From Symbiodinium natans (lineage: Eukaryota; Sar; Dinophyceae; Suessiales; Symbiodiniaceae), in NCBI GenBank assembly GCA_905221605.1, contig CAJNDS010002368.1, forward strand, positions 923,511 through 987,510: a stretch of DNA of 64,000 nt. Direction: 5' to 3'. This document shows, in pieces, positions 56,699-64,000 of this stretch. Made by a program: the position numbers and the translations under genes. Below the pieces are notes generated by a model. That model had not been told where the DNA came from, ran no database searches, and saw only the letters and a program-made list of their open reading frames with translations. The stretch's first letter is position 1, and every line of letters starts with the position of its first letter.

Positions 56699-57370
56699 AA
56701 AAAAAAGTTCGGGGATGAGAGGCTCCAGCCCTAGCACCTGCAGCCCGAAAACCCTATAGGGGCCCCAAACTCCAAAGCCCCTCAACCCTGAATCCTAACC
56801 CCCCCCCTTCCGCAGGCCCAGGGGCTCTCACCCCCTTCACGCTCGACTGCGGCGGGTGGGGGGGCGCGCCAACGCGTTGTGACGCAGATCGGCGGCTGAG
56901 CTAGGCTGAGAGCTGGGCTAAGGGCAGCAAGATGCAAGCCGGAGGTTTCATGGGCAGGGCTTCAGGGGTGTCAAGGTCTTGGGCTGAGGCTTGGGACCCT
57001 AAACCCTACCGGAAACCCTGCTTGGTAGGCTTCAAACCACCGTTAAGAACGGGTATAAGCCCCCCACAAAAGGGAGCGCCGGGCAATGCCACAGCCCCTA
57101 CAAGCCCGACAAGCCTGGAAACCCTGCAGACCCTCCGAAAACTCTAAACCCTGTAAACCCTGTGTAAAGCCTAACCCTACACCCTCTAACCCTGCAAACC
57201 CTACACGCTTGGTTCTGGCCCCCTGGTCCTGGCTAGGGTTTAGGGCTGAGGGTTTTGGGCTCCCCAACCGGGGCTTAGGGTTTTTAACCCTAAACCCTAA
57301 ACCCTAAACCCTAAACCCTAAACCGTGGCTCTGCCAAACTAGGGCGTTCGACCTTTCGAGGAGAGGTTAC

Positions 57371-60300
57371 CGCCCCGCCCCCGGCCCCACGGGGAGCAGC
57401 TTCAGGATCTCCTGGGGCTGCCGCAGCACCTCAAAGTGGGGTTCAGGCTTTAGGGTTTAGGGTTTAGGGTTTAGGGTTTAGGGTTTAGGGTTTAGGGTTT
57501 AGGGTTTAGGGTTTAGGGTTTAGGGTTTAGCGTTTAGCGTTTAGGGTTTAGGGTTTAGGGTTTAGGGTTTAGGGTTTAGGGTTTAGGGTTTAGGGTTTAG
57601 GGTTTAGGGTTTAGGGTTTAGGGTTTATGGCGTTTTGGGTTTAGGGTTTAGGGTAAGTGGGGTTGGGTTGTTCGGATCAAGGCATTTCGGGGTGTGGGGT
57701 TTAGGAGTTTACAGGGTTTGGGAGTTTGGGGTTTAGGAATAGGGGTTTGGAGTTTAGCGTTTGGGGCACCTCGTGGGGTTGCAACACAGGGCATGTCGGG
57801 TTTAGGGGGTTTAGGGGTTTTTTAGGGTTTATAGGGTTTGTAGGGTTTATAGGGTTTATGGGGTTTATGGGGTTTATAGGGTTTATAGGGTGTATAGGGT
57901 TTATAGGCTTTATAGGGTTTCTCGGGTGTTTAGGACTATAGGGTTTGGGGTTTTGGGGTTTTGGGGTTATAGGGTTTGCGATATTACGGGGTAGTCCTTT
58001 TTATAAGGGGATCCTTATTCCCGTAATCCCCCATGTAGGGCGTGGAGTTTGGGGATTGGGGTTTGGGGTTTGGGGCTTAGGACTTAGGGTTTAGGGTTTC
58101 AGGAATTGGCCTGTGGGCCTAACATGAGGATCCATAGACAGAGCAACCCCTCAAATATTGAATTCCGGAGTTCCTGAACCCTAAACCCTAAACCCTAAAA
58201 ACCCTAAACCCTAAACCCTAAGCATGGCTTAGGGCTCTCCAAACCCTGAACCCGGGACTCCAAACCCAAAACCCCCCGAACCCGCAACCCTGAACTCTAA
58301 AACCCCAAAACCCCGAAAAAACCATAAATCTGACAACCCAAAAAAACCCGAACCCTAAGGCCCCTCAACCCAGAGACCGCAGCGCCGTCAAGGACCCTAA
58401 ACCCAGAAGACTTGCCCTAAACCCTAAACCCTAAACCCTAAACCCTAAACCCTAAACCCTAAACCCTAAACCCTAAACCCTAAACCCTAAACCCTAAACC
58501 CTAAAAGCCAAAGCCCCGGGCTCCTCAACTATGAACCAACAAGGGGCCCAAAAGACACAGCAAGAAGCCAAACAACCACGAAACTAAGGAACCCACCACG
58601 CCCCCCTAAGCCCCCCAAACTCGTAACCCCAGATCCGAGAACCCCGACCCTCAACATCCTGGGCCCTAAGCCTTAACCCCTAAACCCCTAAACCCCAAAC
58701 CCCAAACCCTAAACCCCAAACCCTAAACCCTAAACCCACTGTAAAATATCTAAACAGCCCCCCCTGCCCACCCAAAGGTGGCCTCGGTGAGCCTCCGCGA
58801 ACCCTAAACCCTAATATCCCTAAACCCTGACAACCCTCAACCCTAAAAACCTAAAAACCCTAAACCCTGAAAACCCTAAACCCTAACAACCCTAAACCCC
58901 AAAACCCTCAACCCCTCAACCCTTGAACCCAGGAAGTGGCCTCGGTGAGCCTCCGCGGGTCGCGCAGGTCCTCCAGGCTCAGCCGGACGCCGCGCTCGCG
59001 GAAGACGTCCTCGACCTCAGGACAGCTCTTTAGGGGTTCTTTAGGGGGCTCTTTAGGGGGTTTAGGGTCTAGGGTTTAGGGTTTAGGGTTTAGGGTTTAG
59101 GGTTTAGGGTTTAGGGTTTAGGGTTTAGGGTTTAGGGTTTAGGGTTTAGGGTTTAGGGTTTAGGGTTTAGGGTTTAGGGGTGGCTAGAAGCAGGGTTGTA
59201 AGTACCCTAAGTAAAGATATAACTATAGCTGCTCTGCTTATACCCCCAGTTCTAGGTACCCATGAACCTCCAAGGAGCTTTAGGGTTTAAAGGTTGACTA
59301 AGGGTCTAAGGAGTTCAATGAACCCCCAAGTCAGGTTTAAGGGTTCAGGGGTTTGTTAAGGATCTAAGGGGTTTAGGGCTTAGGGTTTCATGAACGCCCA
59401 GGGGCTTGGGCTTTTCCAGGGCTTAGGGTTTAGGGTTCAGGGCTTAGGTCTTAGATCTTAGGGTTTAGGGTTTAGGGTTTGGGGTTTAGGGTTTAAGGTT
59501 TAGGGTTTAGGGTTCAGGGTTAGGGTTTAGGGTTTAGGGTTTAGGGTTTAGGGTTTACCCTAAGCGCTCCCAAAAAAAAACGCTAAACCCCTAAACCCCA
59601 AACCCTGAATCCTCAACTCTAAACCCTAAACCCCTCACCCCTAACCCCTAAACCCATAGACTCCTAGACCCAAACCGCAGACCCAAACCTTGGGATGTTC
59701 CCCCTTATGCTAAATGGGCATTCTAACCGGGTATGATCATCCCTACTACGGACTGCTAGTATCAGGGCGAACATCACAACCCTAAACTCCCGAAACCCTA
59801 AACCCCGACCCCTAAACCCCCAAAACCCAAACTGCAGACTCCTAAACCCGTAAACCCCTAAACCCTAAACCCTAAACCCTAAACCCCTAAACCTCAAACC
59901 CTGCATTCGCCCGGGCCCCGCTGCTGAGTCTCGGATCAGGGCATCCGCCACCTGCAAGCGGCCATGGGTCTTGGGGTTCTTCGGGCTTAGGGCTTAGGGC
60001 TTAAGGCTTAGGGCTTAGGGCTTAGGGCTTAGGGCTTAGGGCTTAGGGCTTAGGGCTTAGGGCGTAGGGCTTAGGGTTTAGGGTTTAGTAGGGCTTTGGG
60101 GGTGAGAGGGGTTCTAGGGGTTTGGGCATGTTCAGGTCTAGGATGTGAGGAGCAAAGTTGTACAAAGGAGCGACTCAGAAAGGCCCTCTAAAGAACCCTA
60201 GACCCCAAAACCCAAAGAACCCAGCCTCAACCCTGAAACCCCAAGAACCCTAAAACCCAAAGAGCCCGGCACACTGCACACTGCACCCTCAACCCTCAAG

Positions 60301-61087
60301 CCTCAACCCTCAACCCTCAGCCCTAAACTCCAAAACTCTGCCCCAAAACCCTGCACCCTAGACCTTAAGCCCCGAAAAACCGAACGGAAACGCGGAACCC
60401 GCGCCTCACGAGCGAGGTCGGGTGTGAGGTCCGGGCTCAGCAGCTCCACCAGCTGCAGCACATCCTGCACTTAGGGTTTCGGGTTTAGGGTTTAGGGTTT
60501 AGGGCTTAGGGTTTAGGGCTTAGGGCTTAGGGCTTAGGGTTTAGGGTTTAGTAGGTTTAGGGTTTATATAGAGTTTAGGAGATTCTTGCTGCTTGGCCCG
60601 CCAACAACCCTGATGCACAACTTTCACCCGAAACCCTAAACCCGGACCTAAACCCCTACATCGATACAGGAGCCAAAAAAAATGACCCAGACTCAGGCCC
60701 CCCTTTAATCCCAAGAGACTACCCGAAAAACACAAAATCCGGAATCCTAAGACCCCAAAACCCTCTAAAGCCCGAAACCCTAACCGGCAACCCCTACAAC
60801 CCCAAGCGCCTAAACTCCTACACCCTATAGCCCAAAACCCATAACCCCCAAGCCCCTAAACGCCCTAAACCCTAAACCCTAAACCCTTTAAACCCCCAAC
60901 GCTAAACCCCAAACGCTAAACCCTAAACCCTGAACCCTTGAAACCCTAAACCCTAAACCTGAAACGCCAAAACCCAACCCTAAACCCTAAACCCTAAACC
61001 CTAAACCCCCCTCCCCCCCTTTTTTTGGCGGTCCCGGAGCCGGAGCCGGTCTCCCGCCACCAGCGCCTCCAGGCCGCTTCGGAGCAC
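57371..61087 (-). CDS. helical-repeat-like protein gene (five exons recognised), function unknown
   Basis: Exons in transcript order: 61034-61087 (VLRSGLEALVAGDRLRLR, GA donor), 60405-60464 (DVLQLVELLSPDLTPDLARE, GC donor), 59911-59951 (VADALIRDSAAGP, GC donor), 58951-59015 (VEDVFRERGVRLSLEDLRDP, GC donor), 57371-57429 (VLRQPQEILKLLPVGPGAG, GT donor). Acceptors are AG|G. The first three join in phase; the last two need further exons. Each encodes one or two amphipathic Leu/Val/Asp-rich helices, as in HEAT, FASTK/RAP or octotricopeptide repeats, but no diagnostic signature is visible. Each exon lies between CCCTAAA on its left and TTTAGGG on its right. Confidence 0.55.
57446..57640. repeat. 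TTTAGGG array
   Basis: About 27 heptamers with two TTTAGCG units in the middle. It lies on the acceptor side of exon 57371-57429. Confidence 0.95.
58416..58503. repeat. CCCTAAA array
   Basis: About 12 perfect units in C-rich orientation on the plus strand. Confidence 0.95.
58778..58957. repeat. 22-bp exact duplication flanking a telomere-like insert
   Basis: GTGGCCTCGGTGAGCCTCCG plus CG occurs at 58778-58799 and identically at 58936-58957. The 136 bp between them are CCCTAAA-type units. The right copy spans the donor of exon 58951-59015; the left copy is a duplicate of that exon/intron border. Confidence 0.95.
59056..59180. repeat. TTTAGGG array
   Basis: About 17 perfect units running directly into a truncated family A element (59181-59273, right end GGTACCCATGAACCTCCAAG). 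Confidence 0.95.
59181..59273. mobile_element. family A element, left end replaced by telomere array
   Basis: The inner left arm TGGCTAGAAGCAGGGTTGTA and the full right arm are present; the outermost left bases TACTTGGAGGTTCATGGG are absent and a perfect TTTAGGG array takes their place. Confidence 0.65.
59690..59780. mobile_element. short inverted-repeat element, family C copy 2
   Basis: It starts TTGGGATGTTCCCCCTTATG and ends GGGCGAACATCACAA, with ATCCCTACTACGGACTG in the core. Confidence 0.6.
59990..60075. repeat. GGGCTTA heptamer array
   Basis: About 11 uniform GGGCTTA units, another locally amplified variant. Confidence 0.95.
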
Positions 61088-61097
61088 CTGTGGGGTG

Positions 61098-61376
61098 ATT
61101 TAGGGTTTAGGGTTTAGGGTTTAGGGTTTAGGGTTTAGGGTTTAGGGTTTAGGGTTTAGGGTTTAGGGTTTAGGGTTTAGGGTTTAGGGTTTAGGGTTTA
61201 GGGTTTAGGGTTTAGGGTTTAGGGTTTAGGGTTTAGGGTTTAGGGTTTAGGGTTTAGGGTTTAGGGTTTAGGGTTTAGGGTTTAGGGTTTAGGGTTTAGG
61301 GTTTAGGGTTTAGGGTTTAGGGTTTAGGGTTTAGGGTTTAGGGTTTAGGGTTTAGGGTTTAGGGTTTAGGGTTTGG
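61098..61376. repeat. longest perfect TTTAGGG array of the window
   Basis: About 40 uninterrupted TTTAGGG units. It starts 11 bp beyond exon 61034-61087. Confidence 0.98.
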
Positions 61377-62267
61377 GGCCTTTAGGGTTTAGGGTTTGTA
61401 GGGTTTAGGGGTCGGGGTTTGGGGTTTGGGGTTTGGGGCTTAGGGCCTTTAGGGTTTAGGGTTGAGGGTTTGGGGTTTTTTGGGTTTGGGGTTTGGGTTT
61501 GGGGCTTGGGGTCTAGGGTTCAGGGTTTCTGTGCTTTTTGGGCTTCTTAGGGTTTCTAGGCTATACAGGGGTGAAAGGCTTTGCCGGATTTATAGAGTGT
61601 TTATGTTTCGATGGGGTTTAGTCTATTGGGCTTGTAGAGCTATGTAGGGTTTAGGGCTACAAGCTTTATGAATTCTGGGTTGGCGGGTGGGGGTGCAAAA
61701 AGCTTAAATTTCTATGGTTTGTGAAGGCCATAGAGCTTTCAGAGTTAGCCCAACCATACCCAGACGGGGAGACTTCGGGGGATCAGGGATCGAGTCTAGG
61801 GTTCAGGGTTCAGGGTTTAGGATTAAGGGCTTAGGGTTTGGGGTTCTTGTTGGTCGGGTTTGCGGTTTTTAAGGCCCTCTCCAAACGGAACCGGTCTCAC
61901 CCACAAAAGAGCCAGTAGAGCAGCACCTTCATTCCTAAACCCTAGACCCTGGGCTTCTGGCCTTCCTCAATTCCGATTCAGATGCTGGGCTCAAAAAGTG
62001 CCACCGGCCGAAGTAAGCGTGCCCTGAAACCGAGCGTCTGAGGTTTGGCGTGAACCCTAAACCCTAAACCCTAAACCCTAAACCCTAAACCCTAAACCCT
62101 AAACCCTGTCAGACCCCCGGGGTTTGGGATTTTGGGGCCTAGGGGGGTTTGGGGCTTCGGCGTCCGGATCTGTATCTCCTAGTGTCCCCTGGGCACCTTA
62201 AGGACCGCCGCCTGCAAGCCGCAAGCTCCCAAAAAAGTACGCGAACCCCAAACTCCAAGACCCTCAA

Positions 62268-62369
62268 CTTGGGATGCACCCCCTTTCACTAACAGCCCTT
62301 AATTGGGATCCGACTAGGAGGTACTAGAATCCCTACCAAGGACGGTGCGTAGAAGGGGGAACATCCCAA
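62268..62369. mobile_element. short inverted-repeat element, family C copy 3
   Basis: It starts CTTGGGATGCACCCCCTTTC and ends AGAAGGGGGAACATCCCAAA, with ATCCCTACCAAGGACGG in the core. Confidence 0.65.
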
Positions 62370-63016
62370 ACCCTCAACTCTGAACCCACCCAAAAAAGCA
62401 AAAAAAAAAAAAAAAGAAAAGAAAACAGCAGACCATGAAATCTTGAACCCCGCCTGGGCCGGAGCGAAACCTGCGGGCGGAGAGCGCGAGTCAAGGGGGC
62501 ACTCACTAGGGCTTAGGGTTTAGGGTTTAGGGTCTGGGGTCTAGGGTCTAGGGTCCAAGGGTCTAGGGTCCAAGGGTCTAGGGTCTAGGGTCTAGGGTCT
62601 AGGGTTTAAGGTTTAGGGTTTAGGGTTTAGGGTTTAAGGTTTAGGGTTTAAGGTTTAGGGTTTAAATTGTATAGGGTTTATGTCCGGAGTTTTGCCGGGT
62701 TTTGCCGGGTTTTGTTTCTTGCTTTTTGCTGCAATGGTTTCGGGGTTTTTGGGGTGCTTTTGGGGGGCTGGGCGGAGCTGGGGGGCTAGCTGGGCTGGGA
62801 GGTTGGCCGGGGCCTGGGGGGCTGTTTGGGGGTTTGGGGGGTTGGGGGGTTCTGGGGCAGCATCTTTCGCGGCTTTCTTTCCTGTTCAGGGTCTTGTTTG
62901 GTGCCCTGAAAGCCATGCTTTTGTCTGATTTTTTGCACTGTGAAGGCTGAAGGATTATTGCACGAGCGGCTCGCAATGAAACGCGTACAAATTGTATTTA
63001 TCCTGGCCTTGGGGGT

Positions 63017-63055
<39 letters not shown>

Positions 63056-63360
63056 GGTTTAGGGTTTAGGGTTTAGGGTGTTAGGGTGTTAGGGTGTTAG
63101 GGTGTTAGGGTGTTAGGGCTAATTTAGGGAGGGGTGGGGGGCCTTCGATTCACTAAGGGCTATACGAATTCAGGGTTGAGGGTTTGAGGTGCACCTGCTT
63201 ACGCCTAGCAAGGGGGTTGCCGTTCCAGGGCCAGGACCGGGGTTTGCAGGACCCGTACCGTTCAACCCGAACCCTAAAACCTACGCCCTAAATCCTCACT
63301 GTATCCTAAACCCTGATCCCAAAAGCTTGAAAAGATCCAGAGCCATTTACGACGTACACC

Positions 63361-63487
63361 TTACTTGGAGGTTCATGGGCAGTTATAAGTGGGGTCATAA
63401 GTAGGGTAACTATAGGAAAAACTGATTATAGCCTTTTTTTGGGTACTTATAACCCCACTTGTAACTGTCCATGAACCTTCAAGTATA
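63361..63487. mobile_element. family A inverted-repeat element, well preserved
   Basis: The left arm TTACTTGGAGGTTCATGGGC and right arm GTCCATGAACCTTCAAGTA are mirrored. The inner arms AGTTATAAGTGGGGTCATAA and CTTATAACCCCACTTGTAAC also pair, so most of the 127 bp can fold on itself. Confidence 0.85.
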
Positions 63488-63754
63488 TACCAGAGCACCA
63501 CCACAAAGCAACAACGGGTCATTAGAAATAGTGCGACCTTGGCACTCTGACTCGACACGATGGTCAGGCTTCTTCAACCACCCCCGGCACAGTTTGGGGT
63601 TTGTAGGGGTTTAGGGTTGAGGGTTTATGGTTTATGGTTTAGGGTCTAGAGTTCAAGGGCTCCAAAAGTAAGCAATCTGGCAAACGTAGGACTCTTGAAA
63701 ATTGGAACCCAGTGCAGGGCTTAGGGATCGTAGGGGTTATAAGTGTAAGTATAA

Positions 63755-63762
63755 TACACATA

Positions 63763-63815
<53 letters not shown>

Positions 63816-63832
63816 GTATGTAGGCATGTACG
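63755..63832. repeat. TA and GTAT microsatellites
   Basis: About 20 TA dinucleotides (63760-63802) are followed by five GTAT units and then GTAGGCATG. Confidence 0.95.
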
Positions 63833-64000
63833 TTTTATGCGTGTGCGCGGTGTTAGCTTGCATAAAAGTAGATATATCTCTCCATTCTTGCCCCTACATC
63901 TTTAAGCATCCGGTGAAAGTACAACTTTCACGCTGGTATCCAGTGCGGGGTTTGGGAATTCAGACCCGAAACCCGTATCCTAAACCCTAAACCCTAAACC

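Larger units (their letters stand above)
54031..57370. other. repeat-rich stretch with scattered exon-like islands
   Basis: Candidate minus-strand islands: near 54290-54235 (GTPKYDLRRVGEACYQ, GC donor); about 56024-55968 (ATSRSWKGSARSKFQKG, ending at the GCCTTGGAGG edge of a family A element); about 56406-56365 (RMVSMAAHSSAG, CTGGCCAG acceptor); about 56888-56830 (PPICVTTRWRAPPPAAVERE with a GTGAGA donor, though the plus strand reads LTPFTLDCGGWGGAPTRCDA). The remainder is degenerate telomere-like repeat. No gene can be assembled. Confidence 0.35.
61377..64000. other. right end of the window: degenerate repeats and doubtful islands
   Basis: GGGGTTT-type repeats (61405-61520), GGGTCTA units (62525-62600), GGGTTGA units (63010-63057) and GGGTGTTA units (63068-63115). 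Islands: 61901-61932 minus, a possible first exon (MKVLLYWLFC, then GTGAGA); 62660-62990, with a Gly-rich hydrophobic plus frame and a Pro-rich minus frame, neither convincing; 63185-63260, open on both strands. I see no assignable gene. Confidence 0.3.

Noticed and set aside
1-64000. A chromosome end, because of the abundance of telomere repeat
   Set aside because: Arrays occur in both orientations throughout, alternate with exons and never run to a window edge, so they are interstitial.
1-64000. CRISPR array, bacterial operons, ribosome binding sites or rRNA
   Set aside because: The repeats are telomere-like heptamers without spacers of equal length, genes have spliceosomal introns, and no rRNA-like sequence was noticed.

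Overview
The window is nuclear DNA of an alveolate, most probably a dinoflagellate; the species cannot be read from it. The reasons are: TTTAGGG-type heptamers everywhere; genes cut into exons of 30-190 bp; acceptors that are nearly always AG|G; donors of GT, GC and GA type; short inverted-repeat elements that sit exactly as introns; a Ty1/copia-type reverse transcriptase relic; and most recognisable genes on one strand (minus).

How it is built. Most of the sequence is degenerate or perfect telomere-like heptamer/octamer repeat, broken every 0.3-1 kb by a GC-rich unique island of 40-180 bp. Many islands are exons. They were recognised by translation, by flanking splice signals and by reading-frame phase that stays consistent from one island to the next. 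Simple ORF calling misses nearly all of them. On the plus strand most islands lie as CCCTAAA-[island]-TTTAGGG, so the repeats point away from the exon like caps on a linear chromosome, and introns read (TTTAGGG)n...(CCCTAAA)n.

Layout on the minus strand, right to left. 61.1-57.4 kb: a helical-repeat-like protein of unknown function. 53.2-48.5 kb: an ankyrin-repeat gene with its stop at 48503. 46.9-43.6 kb: a cytochrome P450, eight exons in phase. 41.4-30.4 kb: the N-terminal two thirds of a malonyl-CoA:ACP transacylase (FabD/PKS AT type) in eleven exons, with a single-exon papain-like protease gene (33.3-35.1 kb) inside one of its introns. 24.8-17.4 kb: a run of exon-like islands without a recognisable family. 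11.6-9.6 kb: five phased exons, unknown. 8.6-2.8 kb: a carotenoid-oxygenase-like gene in ten exons, whose upstream part holds a copia RT relic split by a telomere-like array. 1-130: one more exon running off the edge. A 2-kb island at 12.34-14.28 kb carries a small minus-strand coding segment and a plus-strand Lys/Trp-rich tail; the stop codons of both are supplied by the flanking telomere-like repeats.

Short inverted-repeat elements (at least five families) are scattered through introns, and several coincide with whole introns, as expected of introner elements. All exon boundaries are inferences from the DNA alone; transcripts would be needed to confirm them.
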